NCBI RefSeq assembly: GCF_003344865.1
Contig: NZ_CP031165.1
Coordinates: forward strand, 1,240,001 to 1,304,000
Length of the DNA stretch: 64,000 nt
Direction: 5' to 3'
Source of the DNA: Euzebya pacifica
Lineage (GTDB): Bacteria > Actinomycetota > Nitriliruptoria > Euzebyales > Euzebyaceae
In this document: positions 53,771-61,456 of the stretch, one piece after another
How positions within the stretch are numbered: the stretch's first letter is position 1
Layout: each line of letters starts with the position of its first letter
Notes under the pieces: model-generated
The model's database searches: none
What the model saw: the letters and a program-made list of their open reading frames with translations, nothing else
What the model was told of the DNA's origin: nothing
Made by a program: the position numbers and the translations under genes

Positions 53771-54535
53771 ATGAACACCTCTCTTCGACAGGCGACCACC
53801 GACGCGGTGCTCCCCGGCAGCCGGCTGCCCGGCCAGCGTGCCGGCGGCTGGGCCGCGATCCTCCAGGCCGCGACCTTCATCGTCGGGTTCGCCGTCTACG
53901 GCACCGTGATCGCAGGCGCCGACTACGGGGCGCTGGCCATCGACCCCGCGACCCACGTCGCCTTCCTGGTCGACAACCAGCCGATCCTGCACGTCTGGTA
54001 TGCGGTCATCTACCTCGTCTTCGGCGGCGGGCTCGTCGTGCTCGCCCCGGCGATCCACGATCGGGTCCGCAGTAGCGCACCCACGATGGCCCGGGCCGGC
54101 ACGATCTTCGGCCTGATCTGGGCGACGCTGATGTTCGCCGTCGGCATGACGGCCATCGTCGGCGGCAACACCGTCGCCACGCTCGCAGAGATCGACGGCG
54201 ACAGGGCCGCAGCCGCCTGGAGCACCACCCGGCTGATCATGGACGGCATGGGTGGCGGCATCGAGGTCGTGGGTGGCCTGTGGATCGGCCTGATCAGCAT
54301 GGCCGCCCTGCGCAGCGGGACGCTGCCCGTCTGGCTCAACCGGATCGGTGTCGTGACCGGCATCGCCGGCATCGCGACCACGTCGCTGATCGCCGCGGAG
54401 GCCACCACGAGCCTCTTCGGCCTCGGGTGCATCGTCTGGTTCACCTGGGTCGGGATCCACCTCGTCCGCGGCACCCACACCCAGAAGATGCGTGTCGGAC
54501 GATCTGCGACCGCAGCGAACCGGCGGAGCCGGTGA
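53771..54535 (+). CDS. multi-pass membrane protein (DUF4386-like)
   Basis: 254 residues with about six hydrophobic helices: WAAILQAATFIVGFAVYGTVI, WYAVIYLVFGGGLVVLAPAI, AGTIFGLIWATLMFAVGMTAIVG, GGGIEVVGGLWIGLISMAAL, IGVVTGIAGIATTSLIA and FGLGCIVWFTWVGIHLV. The layout resembles the DUF4386 family, whose function is unknown. It diverges from the SARP regulator (154 bases apart) and precedes an ABC exporter on the same strand, so it may be part of a regulated export locus. Confidence 0.7.
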   Translation: MNTSLRQATTDAVLPGSRLPGQRAGGWAAILQAATFIVGFAVYGTVIAGADYGALAIDPATHVAFLVDNQPILHVWYAVIYLVFGGGLVVLAPAIHDRVRSSAPTMARAGTIFGLIWATLMFAVGMTAIVGGNTVATLAEIDGDRAAAAWSTTRLIMDGMGGGIEVVGGLWIGLISMAALRSGTLPVWLNRIGVVTGIAGIATTSLIAAEATTSLFGLGCIVWFTWVGIHLVRGTHTQKMRVGRSATAANRRSR

Positions 54536-54582
54536 CGCGGCCGTGATCGTGCTGCGTGACCCGTCCCACCGGAGCCACGAAC

Positions 54583-54702
54583 ATGGACCTGTCGCGACGC
54601 CCGTGGTTGGTTCGCGCCGCCGTCAACGCGGGCTACCTCGCCGTCTGCCTCGCGGTGACGGTGTACGCAAGGACGATCCTCGGTCTGGGAGGATCGACAT
54701 GA
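54583..54702 (+). CDS. 39-residue candidate single-helix membrane peptide
   Basis: A short frame, ATG 54583 to TGA 54700-54702, encodes MDLSRRPWLVRAAVNAGYLA and then a hydrophobic stretch ending TVYARTILGLGGST: a basic N terminus and one likely membrane helix. CGGAG lies about nine bases upstream, and its stop overlaps the ABC ATPase start by 4 bases (ATGA), the same coupling used throughout this genome. These features support translation; there is no homology evidence. Confidence 0.45.
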   Translation: MDLSRRPWLVRAAVNAGYLAVCLAVTVYARTILGLGGST

Positions 54703-55682
54703 CCACCAGGAGCATGCGCATGACCGCGCCGGACGACACACACCCGCGCCCCGGGCCCCACGCCGTGGAGGTGCGGGGACTGACCAAGGCCTACGACGGT
54801 CGCACCGTCGTCGACGACGTCACGTTCACCGTCGAGGAGGGCGAGATCTTCGCGATCCTCGGCCCGAACGGTGCCGGCAAGACCACCACCGTGGAGTCGA
54901 TCGCCGGGCTGCGGACGCCCGACGCGGGCCGCGTCCGCGTCTGCGGCCAAGATCCGGTCGCCGAGCGCGGCCGCGTCCGCGACGTGCTCGGCGTGCAGCT
55001 GCAGGAGAGCAGCTTCCAGGACAAGCTGACCGCACGGGAGATCATCGACACCTTCCGGGGCCTGTACCCCGACCCGCTGGACACCGAGCAGCTGCTCGGC
55101 CAGCTCGGCCTCGACGGCGTCGCCTCGACGCGCTACGCCAAGCTGTCCGGCGGCCAGCAGCAGCGCGTCTCGATCGCCGTGGCGCTCGTCGGTCGACCCC
55201 GGGTGGTGATCCTCGACGAGCTCACGACGGGCCTGGACCCCCAGGCGCGCCGCGAGACGTGGGGGCTGGTCGAGGATCTCCGCGACAGCGGCGTCACCGT
55301 GCTGCTCGTCACGCACTTCATGGAGGAGGCGGAACGCCTCGCCGACCGGCTCGCCCTGCTCGACCGTGGGCGATTGGTCGCGGTCGACACGCCTGCGGGA
55401 CTCGTCGACGGCGCCGGGCTCGAGCAGCAGCTGCGCTTCTCCACCACCGCGCAGCTGGACGAGGACTGGATCCGCCGGCTGCCCGAGGTCTCGGGCGTCA
55501 ACCGGGTCCGCGACGAGTTCGTCGTCACGGGTGACGAACGGATGCTGTTCTCGGTCGTGTCGCTACTCGCCGCGCGCGACATCGTCCCCGGTCGGCTGCA
55601 GGTCGACCAGCCCACGCTGGACGACGCCTTCGTGGCCCTTGCCGGCCGCACCCTCGACGACGCCCAGGAGGTGGCACGATGA
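54699..55682 (+). CDS. ABC exporter ATP-binding protein (drug/antibiotic type)
   Basis: 327 residues. Walker A GPNGAGKTT (about 55-63), Q-loop VQLQESSFQDKLTARE, signature LSGGQQQR, Walker B VVILDELTTGLD (DEL-T rather than DEP-T) and switch H in LLVTHFMEEAERLADR. The C-terminal ~90 residues are the DUF4162-like extension of DrrA/CcmA-type ATPases. It pairs with the ABC-2 permease downstream (4-base overlap) to export drugs, lipids or polyketides; the substrate is unknown. The ATG has GGGAGGATCGAC upstream. Confidence 0.92.
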   Translation: MTTRSMRMTAPDDTHPRPGPHAVEVRGLTKAYDGRTVVDDVTFTVEEGEIFAILGPNGAGKTTTVESIAGLRTPDAGRVRVCGQDPVAERGRVRDVLGVQLQESSFQDKLTAREIIDTFRGLYPDPLDTEQLLGQLGLDGVASTRYAKLSGGQQQRVSIAVALVGRPRVVILDELTTGLDPQARRETWGLVEDLRDSGVTVLLVTHFMEEAERLADRLALLDRGRLVAVDTPAGLVDGAGLEQQLRFSTTAQLDEDWIRRLPEVSGVNRVRDEFVVTGDERMLFSVVSLLAARDIVPGRLQVDQPTLDDAFVALAGRTLDDAQEVAR

Positions 55683-56422
55683 CCGCCCTGACCACCCTCA
55701 CCCGTGCCCAGATCAAGGTTTTCCTGCGCGAACCGGTCGCGGTCGGCTTCGGCTTGGTGTTCCCGGCCGTGCTGCTGCTCGTGATCGGCAACGTCTTCCC
55801 GGGCGCGACCGAGGTCAGCCCGGCGCTCGGCAACAAGAGCCTCGTGGAGATCTACGCCCCGGCAGCCGCCGTGCTCGGGCTCCTCACGCTCGGAATCGCC
55901 ATGCTGCCGCAGGCGCTCGGCCTCGACCGTGAACGGGGCATCCTGCGACGACTCGCGGTCACGCCGGCCCACCCCGGGCTCCTGGTCGGCGCTCACCTGG
56001 TCGTCCAGGCGGTCGCCGTCACGATCGGGACCGCGGGCGCGGTGCTCGTCGGGGTCCTCGCCTTCGACCTGCCGGTGCCACAGCGACCTGGGTGGTTCCT
56101 GCTCGCCTTCGTGCTGTCGTGCGCAGCGCTGCTGTCGATCGGTGCGCTGCTCGGCGCGCTCGTCCCGACCGCCCAGACAGGCGTCGGTGCCGGCATGCTG
56201 CTGTACTTCCCGATGCTCTTCTTCGCGGGCATCTACCTGCCGCTGGAGATCATGCCGGAGGGCCTCCAGGCGTTCAGCGCGCGGACGCCCCCCGGCGCGG
56301 CCGTGCAGGCACTCAGCGACGCCTGGGCAGGAGCCACACCGACCGCCACCAGCCTGCTCGTGCTCGTGGCAACAACCATCGTTGCCGGCGGCCTCGCGAC
56401 GCGGTTCTTCCGCTGGGAGTAG
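55679..56422 (+). CDS. ABC-2 type transporter permease
   Basis: 247 residues with six hydrophobic helices: VAVGFGLVFPAVLLLVIGNVF, VLGLLTLGIAMLPQAL, ALLVGAHLVV-like VQAVAVTIGTAGAVLVGVLAF, FLLAFVLSCAALLSIGALLGA and the LYFPMLFFAGIYLPLEIMP block with the family signature before the last helix. The amphipathic DRERGILRRLAVTPAHPG loop is typical of ABC-2 permeases. It forms the exporter with the upstream ATPase. This is the last gene before the accessory region. Confidence 0.92.
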   Translation: MTALTTLTRAQIKVFLREPVAVGFGLVFPAVLLLVIGNVFPGATEVSPALGNKSLVEIYAPAAAVLGLLTLGIAMLPQALGLDRERGILRRLAVTPAHPGLLVGAHLVVQAVAVTIGTAGAVLVGVLAFDLPVPQRPGWFLLAFVLSCAALLSIGALLGALVPTAQTGVGAGMLLYFPMLFFAGIYLPLEIMPEGLQAFSARTPPGAAVQALSDAWAGATPTATSLLVLVATTIVAGGLATRFFRWE

Positions 56423-56525
56423 GCCATGTCGCGGCTGTGTGAGACCGCGGCCAGCACGACCGAGGTGGCACTGCCTCGATCACGAGTGGCGGGGCAGAGT
56501 CGGCCGTCGTCCCGGGGGTTCGAAA

Positions 56526-56540
56526 GGGGGCGGAGCCCCC
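56526..56540. terminator. GC-rich hairpin after the ABC exporter
   Basis: GGGGGC and GCCCCC form a 6-base-pair stem with loop GGA, about 100 bases after the permease stop, followed by TT. It may be the exporter terminator; it sits at the edge of the structured region described next. Confidence 0.5.
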
Positions 56541-56560
56541 TTGGGAGGAGACGCGCCGTA

Positions 56561-56628
56561 GGCGCTTGGGACCTCGAGCGCCCTTTGGGCGCGAGACAGC
56601 AACGCTATGCGTTGCTGTCCCAAGCGCC
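56561..56628. repeat. three-way-junction-like inverted repeat
   Basis: GGCGCTTGGGAC (56561-56572) is perfectly complementary to 56617-56628. Inside are two further hairpins: 56573-56595 (GCGCCC TTT GGGCGC core) and 56596-56618 (ACAGCAACGC TAT GCGTTGCTGT, ten exact pairs). GGCGC at 56561-56565 can instead pair with GCGCC at 56553-56557, so two alternative folds compete. It directly adjoins the tRNA fragment. Confidence 0.6.
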
Positions 56629-56652
56629 CCCGGAGCGATTCGAACGCCCGAC
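56626..56652 (-). tRNA. tRNA 3'-end fragment (T arm plus acceptor strand), probable integration site remnant
   Basis: Read on the minus strand, 56649-56633 gives a canonical T arm: 5-base stem GGGCG/CGCTC with one G-T pair and loop TTCGAAT, followed by a seven-base acceptor strand CGGGGGC. No matching anticodon or D arms lie upstream; relaxase-like coding sequence begins immediately beyond. So this is only the 3' part, as left at one end of an element integrated in a tRNA gene. The acceptor CGGGGGC would suit an arginine-type tRNA with a GCCCCCG 5' strand, but identity cannot be set. Confidence 0.5.
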
Positions 56653-57316
56653 ACTGGTTGGGTTCCGGTCTCTCCGCCGTCGGACTTGCCGAGGGAGCGG
56701 AGGTCACCGAGGACCACCTCGCGCTGCTGCTGGGTGCGGGCCGGCACCCAGTCAACGGCGGGAAGCTCGGCCACGCCTATCCCCGGTCCACGACCGTCGC
56801 GGAACGTGTCGCGGCCCGCCTGCGGCAACTCCCGGCCGAAGTGGCCCGGGGAACCGCGGACCGGATCACTGCGGAGGAGGCCGCCCGGCCCACCCGTCGT
56901 GCCGTGGCCGGCTATGACCTGACCTTCTCGGTGCCCAAGTCGGTCTCCGCGTGGTGGGCGCTCGCTGACGACGCAACGCGCAGGGGGATCGTCGAGGTCC
57001 ACCATGCGGCCGTCCGTGACGTGCTGGCGTTGATGGAGCGCGACGTGGCGGCCACCCGTGCCGGTGCGAAGGGCCCTCACGGGGGCGTGCTGCAGCTGGA
57101 TGTGGACGGGCTGATCGCCGCGGCGTTTGACCATTGGGACTCCCGGGCCGGGGATCCGCAGGTGCACACCCACGTCGGGTCTCCAACAAGGTGCGAACCA
57201 GCAGCGACGGGCGGTGGCGGGCGCTCGACGGACGGCCGTTGCACGCAGCGTTGGTGGCGCTGTTGGAGCACTACAACGCGTTGCTCGCCGACGGGCTCAC
57301 CGGCCGGTTCGGTGTG
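56653..57316 (+). pseudogene. MobF/TraI-family relaxase remnant with frameshift
   Basis: Relaxase-like sequence begins abruptly after the tRNA fragment (WLGSGLSAVGLAEGAEVTEDH) and continues through AGYDLTFSVPKSVSAWWALAD to the metal-binding His motif DPQVHTHV at about 57170. There the frame breaks: losing one base after 57177 would turn an expected VVVSNKV into the observed shift, and the frame +2 then reads SNKVRTSSDGRWRALDGRPL and LLEHYNALLADGLTGRFGV. The N-terminal catalytic Tyr region and the helicase half are missing, so it cannot be functional. MobF relaxases nick and pilot DNA in conjugation, so this marks a decayed plasmid or integrative element. Confidence 0.8.
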
Positions 57317-58363
57317 CTCGCCGATCCCACGTTCCAGCTGAACCTGCTGCTGTGGATGCAGCAACAACTGCCCACCGCAGGGTCGCCGACGTCGCCGAAG
57401 TCGGTGCTTCGCGACGCTGGGTACGCGGTGCACGCCGTCGGTGCCAAGCTTGTCTGTTCCGGCGAACTGGAGGAGAAGCTTGCCGTCGATCTGGAGCTGC
57501 GAGGCGCGCCGCAGCCGGACATGCTCGCATCTGCCCCGGGCGGCACCGCCTGGCCGGTGTGGGAATGCAAGGCTTCCGGGTTCGGCACGAATTCTTCCAC
57601 GACCCGGCAGGCGCTGAAGATCCTGGCCCGTTCACGCGACGTGGCCCTCGTCGCGGGAGCCCAGCCCGGCCGTGAGATCCTCGGTGCCGCCATTTGGCTC
57701 ACTCGTGCGGATGATGCAAACGCACTCAATGAGACGTTGGACGACCTCGCGGCCCAGCTGGCTGAGGACGATGTGGCCGCAGCCACCTCGGGCGTCGTCG
57801 GGATCGACCTTGACGTGGCGGGTGTTACCGCCCAGGCGATCGCCGGAGACGTACCAGAGCCGCTGCAGTCGGTTCTGGCGCAGCCGATCGTCGTGCTTCC
57901 GCGCGCCGACGACAGCGAGCAGAACCCACGCCCGCTCTACTTCATCCCCTTCGACCCAGGCGTGCAGCAGGAGCCCGAAGAAGTGAAGCGTTGCCTCGAC
58001 ATCCTGCTCGACCGGGCACGGATGGAGGCGGCTTCCGTGATCGGGCTGACGGCCACGCCCGCGACCATCGTGCTCCAGGGGCACGAGCTGCTTTCCGCAG
58101 CGACGATCGGGATGTCGGCACGCTGGCAAGACCATGGGGACAGACAGAAGGCAGCCGCGAAGATCGTCTCCCTCCTGGAACACGAGCTGTCCATGGTGAG
58201 CGATAGACCGCTCATGCGATCCGGGGAGGGCGCCATGCCACACCTCGACATCAAAGTGCACAACGATGACCAGCGGGACGCGTTGGTCGAAGCGATCGTT
58301 GCGGCGGCCCCTTCCAGCATCACCGAGCTTCCCCCGGCGCAGCCGAAGCTCTTCGACGAGTAG
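57314..58363 (+). CDS. PD-(D/E)XK nuclease-like protein of unknown family, fused in frame to the relaxase remnant
   Basis: About 349 residues from GTG 57314; no clear ribosome binding site, and the frame runs without stop from the relaxase fragment, so a fusion product is possible. The first ~110 residues contain the ordered motif of PD-(D/E)XK nucleases: an acidic helix (GELEEKLAVDLEL), then PD in APQPDMLA, then ExK in WPVWECKASGFG after a plausible beta strand. The rest (about 115-349) is mixed alpha/beta with IVVLPRADDSEQNPRPLYF, PEEVKRCLDILLDRARME and GMSARWQDHGDRQKAAAKI. I cannot name a family. A defence or DNA-processing role is suggested by the motif and the mobile context only. Confidence 0.6.
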   Translation: MLADPTFQLNLLLWMQQQLPTAGSPTSPKSVLRDAGYAVHAVGAKLVCSGELEEKLAVDLELRGAPQPDMLASAPGGTAWPVWECKASGFGTNSSTTRQALKILARSRDVALVAGAQPGREILGAAIWLTRADDANALNETLDDLAAQLAEDDVAAATSGVVGIDLDVAGVTAQAIAGDVPEPLQSVLAQPIVVLPRADDSEQNPRPLYFIPFDPGVQQEPEEVKRCLDILLDRARMEAASVIGLTATPATIVLQGHELLSAATIGMSARWQDHGDRQKAAAKIVSLLEHELSMVSDRPLMRSGEGAMPHLDIKVHNDDQRDALVEAIVAAAPSSITELPPAQPKLFDE

Positions 58364-58469
58364 TCCTGCGAATGGGGACGGCCCCACTCAACACGCGTGC
58401 CGATCCCACGGCTCGGATATCCCCGGATACCAGAAGTGGCGTCATGAGCACCGGGGAACCAACCGGAAG

Positions 58470-58488
58470 ACCGCGCGGAACCACGGCT
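58470..58488 (+). repeat. 19-base intergenic motif, copy a
   Basis: ACCGCGCGGAACCACGGCT matches the consensus GCCGCGCACAACCACGGCT at 16 of 19 positions. It lies between the nuclease-like gene and the DUF2071 gene in the gap 58364-58548. Confidence 0.6.
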
Positions 58489-58548
58489 TTCGAGTAGACG
58501 ACGGACGGCCGACATGCTCCTGACGCGCCGGGGTCATACGCTGTCGGG

Positions 58549-59262
58549 GTGGCACAAGACTGGAGGTTGGGGACCATCGTCGGGCGTATCAGGCGGCGCC
58601 TGTTGGTCAACGCATGGGTCGATCCCTCGGAGGTCGTGGGCCACCTTCCCGATCAGGTCCGTCCGCATCTGGGAGCCAACGGAGGGGTGGTCGTCGGATG
58701 CTGCATGATCGAACTTGAGCGGATGCGTCCATGGCCGATGCCCCCGTCGGCGGGTGTCACCCTGCGGGCCGCCGCACACCGCATCTCATGCGAGGTCGGA
58801 CCGGTTCAGCGGCCTTCCCGTGCCGTCTTCGTGCCGGTTCGCCACACCGATAGCCGATTGGCTGTCCTGGCAGGTGGGCGGGCGTTCCCGGGCGTGCACC
58901 TGGCGGCCGACATCGACGTGCAGGCCGATCAGGATCTGCGCTGGCGCGTCGCCAGACGATTCATCAACGACGGGTTCTCGATCATGGCCCAGGCTGATCT
59001 CAGCTCGGTTCGCCCGGCGACGTCTGAGGTCGCCGACATTGTGATCGGCACGCGACTGGGGTTGTCTCCAGTACATCGGGGCGGCGCTCTCGAGGCGGTG
59101 GAGATGCGGCTGGACGACCTCACTGCCGCCCAGGTGAATGCCGGTGTTGACTCGGCGTTCATGGCGGACTTCCGCTCAGCGGAACCTGCGGAGACGCTGT
59201 TGATGACTGATGTGGGCGTGCGCTGGCGCCCCGTTGGACACCGAGGTCCTCGGCACGGCTAA
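58549..59262 (+). CDS. DUF2071 family protein (acetoacetate-decarboxylase-like fold)
   Basis: 237 residues. The N-terminal half fits DUF2071: RRRLLVNAWVDPSEVVGHLPDQVRPHLG, VVVGCCMIELERMRP, AAHRISCEV, a VPVRHTDSRLAVLAGGRAFPGVH block. The C-terminal half has RLDDLTAAQVNAGVDSAFM. The family is related in fold to acetoacetate decarboxylase; its substrates are unknown. The GTG start at 58549 gives normal family length. It stands alone between motif copies a and b, and may have come in by transfer with the surrounding region. Confidence 0.75.
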   Translation: MAQDWRLGTIVGRIRRRLLVNAWVDPSEVVGHLPDQVRPHLGANGGVVVGCCMIELERMRPWPMPPSAGVTLRAAAHRISCEVGPVQRPSRAVFVPVRHTDSRLAVLAGGRAFPGVHLAADIDVQADQDLRWRVARRFINDGFSIMAQADLSSVRPATSEVADIVIGTRLGLSPVHRGGALEAVEMRLDDLTAAQVNAGVDSAFMADFRSAEPAETLLMTDVGVRWRPVGHRGPRHG

Positions 59263-59401
59263 ACCGTCCGGGTTGGTCGAGGCTCCGACGACTGCGCAAG
59301 CGGTCGACGGTGTGCAACCCCGGCAGCGCAGCACGGGCCGTGCCCGTGGGCAGCCTGAACCGCGACTGAGCGGGCCGATCATCATGCGCGGCTGCTGATA
59401 C

Positions 59402-59420
59402 GCCGCGCACAACCACGGCT
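59402..59420 (+). repeat. 19-base intergenic motif, copy b
   Basis: GCCGCGCACAACCACGGCT, the exact consensus form, 140 bases downstream of the DUF2071 gene. Confidence 0.65.
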
Positions 59421-59579
59421 ACGTCCGCCCGCCTGGTATGGCCAAGTACCAGTAGGCGCTGCTCGGGTCGACACCGCTGAAGAGATGGGGCGTCGTTGAT
59501 GGGTCGCGCGCGCCCGGGGAAGCATGGCTAGCACAGGCTTCTTGATAGCTGCCTTCTGCTAGTTGGTGAGGGCCTAGGC

Positions 59580-59591
59580 CGGGCATTCGGG
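59580..59591 (+). repeat. left 12-base direct repeat flanking the insertion sequence
   Basis: CGGGCATTCGGG here is identical to 60958-60969 on the other side of the element. IS256-family elements usually duplicate 8 or 9 bases, so 12 is longer than expected. Confidence 0.6.
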
Positions 59592-60957
59592 TGAGTCCCA
59601 TCACGTGGTGTAGGAGCAGGTCCGCCGTGTAGGCGGGCCACCGTGCGAACTTCCAAAGCTCCTACGCAAAGAAGGCACGCACGATGACCCATAGCCAGTC
59701 TGCCCTGTCCGAGCTCGCTGACGCCCTGATCGGGACCGACGCGACGCTCACCACCTCCATCGCCGAGATCCTCGGCACCGCCTTGCAGGAACTGATCGAG
59801 GCCGAGGTGTCGGCCAAGATCGGCGCCGACCACGGTGAACGAACCCCAGCCCGCAGCAACCTGCGCAACGGGCATCGGCCCAAGCTGCTGTCTACCCCGG
59901 CGGGTGATGTCGAGGTCGGCATTCCCAAGCTCCGCAAAGGGTCGTTCTTCCCTGAGCTGCTGGAGCCACGCCGGCGGATCGACAAGGCGCTGTGGGCGGT
60001 GATCATGCGGGCCTACATCACCGGCACCTCCACCAGGAAAGTCGATGACCTGGTCAAAGCGCTCGGCGTCGACTCGGGCGTGTCCAAGTCAACGGTCAGC
60101 CGCATCTGCAAGCTCATCGATGACGACGTCGCCATCCTTCGAGGCCGCCGGTTGGATCATCAGCCGTTCCCCTACATCTGGCTGGACGCCACCTACGTCC
60201 ACGTCCGCGAGCACGGCCAGGTCGTCTCCAAGGCCGTCGTGATCGCCACCGGCGTCCGCGCCGACGGTCACCGCGAGGTCCTCGGTGTCGACATCGGCAA
60301 CTCCGAGAACGAGACGTTTTGGACCGAGTTCCTCCGCGACCTCGTCGACCGCGGCCTGAACGGGGTCCAACTGGTGATCTCCGACGCCCACGCCGGCCTG
60401 CGCGCCGCGATCCGACGGGTCCTCCAGGGCTCCGGATGGCAACGATGTCGCGTGCATGCCAAGCGCAACCTGCTCGCCGTCGCCAACCACAGCCAGCGGC
60501 AGCTGATCAGCGCGTTGATCTCCACGGTCTTCGCCCAGCCCGATGGCGAGGCCGCCCGCGCCCAGCTCCGCACCGTCTGCCAACAACTCGAGACCGTGGC
60601 GCCCAAGGTGGCCGAGCGGCTTGAGGCGATGGAGGACGACCTGCTCGCCTACGCGGCGTTCCCACCCGTGCACTGGTCAAAGATCTGGTCCAACAATCCG
60701 ATCGAGCGGCTCAACCGTGAGCTCAAGCGCCGCACCGATGTCGTGCAGATCTTCCCCGACCCCGAATCAGTCATCCGGCTCGTCGGCGCGTTGCTGGTGG
60801 AGGTCAACGAAGAACTCATCGCCGCTCCGCGGCGCTACATGGCCGCCGTCACCCTCGAACCCCTCCTCGACCGCCCCGACGATCAGATACCGTCAATCCC
60901 CGCAGTGACCAACTGAATCAAGCGCACGGACTTCTACACCACCCGCCGGGACGTGAT
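59592..60957 (+). mobile_element. IS256-family insertion sequence
   Basis: About 1.37 kb with one transposase gene. Imperfect terminal inverted repeats: 59595-59613 and, reversed, 60952-60934 share GTCCC, five variable bases and then GTGGTGTAG at identical spacing. Exact ends are uncertain by a few bases because the repeats are set 3 and 5 bases inside the flanking direct repeats. It is inserted just downstream of coaD. Confidence 0.8.
59684..60916 (+). CDS. IS256-family transposase
   Basis: 410 residues, full length. It has the Mutator-type layout: an N-terminal helical DNA-binding part (ALQELIEAEVSAKIGADHGERTPARSNLRNGHR), then the DDE catalytic domain with Asp in YIWLDATYVHVRE, Asp in LVISDAHAGL and Glu in NPIERLNRELKRRTDVV. 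RVHAKRNLLA corresponds to the family C...H region. The frame is intact and AAAGAAGG precedes the ATG, so the element may be active. Confidence 0.93.
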   Translation: MTHSQSALSELADALIGTDATLTTSIAEILGTALQELIEAEVSAKIGADHGERTPARSNLRNGHRPKLLSTPAGDVEVGIPKLRKGSFFPELLEPRRRIDKALWAVIMRAYITGTSTRKVDDLVKALGVDSGVSKSTVSRICKLIDDDVAILRGRRLDHQPFPYIWLDATYVHVREHGQVVSKAVVIATGVRADGHREVLGVDIGNSENETFWTEFLRDLVDRGLNGVQLVISDAHAGLRAAIRRVLQGSGWQRCRVHAKRNLLAVANHSQRQLISALISTVFAQPDGEAARAQLRTVCQQLETVAPKVAERLEAMEDDLLAYAAFPPVHWSKIWSNNPIERLNRELKRRTDVVQIFPDPESVIRLVGALLVEVNEELIAAPRRYMAAVTLEPLLDRPDDQIPSIPAVTN

Positions 60958-60969
60958 CGGGCATTCGGG
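60958..60969 (+). repeat. right 12-base direct repeat flanking the insertion sequence
   Basis: CGGGCATTCGGG, identical to 59580-59591, lies one base before the coaD stop codon complement at 60971. The core CGGGCATTC also appears at 61714 within a palindrome. Confidence 0.6.
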
Positions 60970-60970
60970 A

Positions 60971-61456
60971 TCATGGCCGATCGGCGTGCAATCGACTTTG
61001 TAGGTGCTGCTCGACCGACGGATGAAGCATGCCGCTGACGCTGCCGCCGTTGCCGACAACCTCGCGCATCAGCGAGGACGACACGTAGCCGTAGTCCATG
61101 CTCGGCACCACCACCGTCTCGACGGAGCCCTGCAGGTGGCCATTCATCAGTGCCAACTGGCGTTCCGTTGCGGCGTCCGCCATGGTGCGCGCACCCCGCA
61201 GGATCGCATTGACACCGTGGGCCCGGCAGTAGTCGGCGATCAGACCATCGATGGCCACGATCGACAGTCTGTCGTCGGACGGCAACACCGCGCGCAGCAT
61301 GTCGAGGCGCTCGTCGGCGGTGAACGTCGGGCTCTTTTCGTCGTTGATGCCGACGGCCACGGTCACGTGGTCGAACATGACCAGTCCGCGCTCCACGACG
61401 TGAACGTGGCCACGCGTGACGGGGTCAAAGCTGCCAGGGTAGATCGCGGTAGCCAT
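60971..61456 (-). CDS. coaD: phosphopantetheine adenylyltransferase
   Basis: 161 residues, normal length. Nucleotidyltransferase motif TAIYPGSFDPVTRGHVHVV holds the TxGH site. KSPTFTADERLDML and the C-terminal YGYVSSSLMREVVGNGGSVSGMLHP block are also present. It makes dephospho-CoA from phosphopantetheine and ATP in coenzyme A synthesis. The ATG at 61456 fits the family start; ATG 61468 is possible. It is an essential-type gene stranded between an IS and the motif-bearing spacer, away from its usual rsmD neighbour, so it may be a moved or second copy. Confidence 0.95.
   Translation of the reverse strand: MATAIYPGSFDPVTRGHVHVVERGLVMFDHVTVAVGINDEKSPTFTADERLDMLRAVLPSDDRLSIVAIDGLIADYCRAHGVNAILRGARTMADAATERQLALMNGHLQGSVETVVVPSMDYGYVSSSLMREVVGNGGSVSGMLHPSVEQHLQSRLHADRP

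Larger units (their letters stand above)
59263..59591. other. intergenic stretch with motif copy b and insertion-sequence left flank
   Basis: 329 bases without a gene. It contains motif copy b (59402-59420) and, at its end, the 12-base direct repeat CGGGCATTCGGG flanking the IS. No promoter or RNA gene was recognised. Confidence 0.4.

Noticed and set aside
56626-56740. Complete tRNA gene
   Set aside because: Only the T arm and acceptor 3' strand are present; the upstream bases code for relaxase-like sequence and give no anticodon or D arm.
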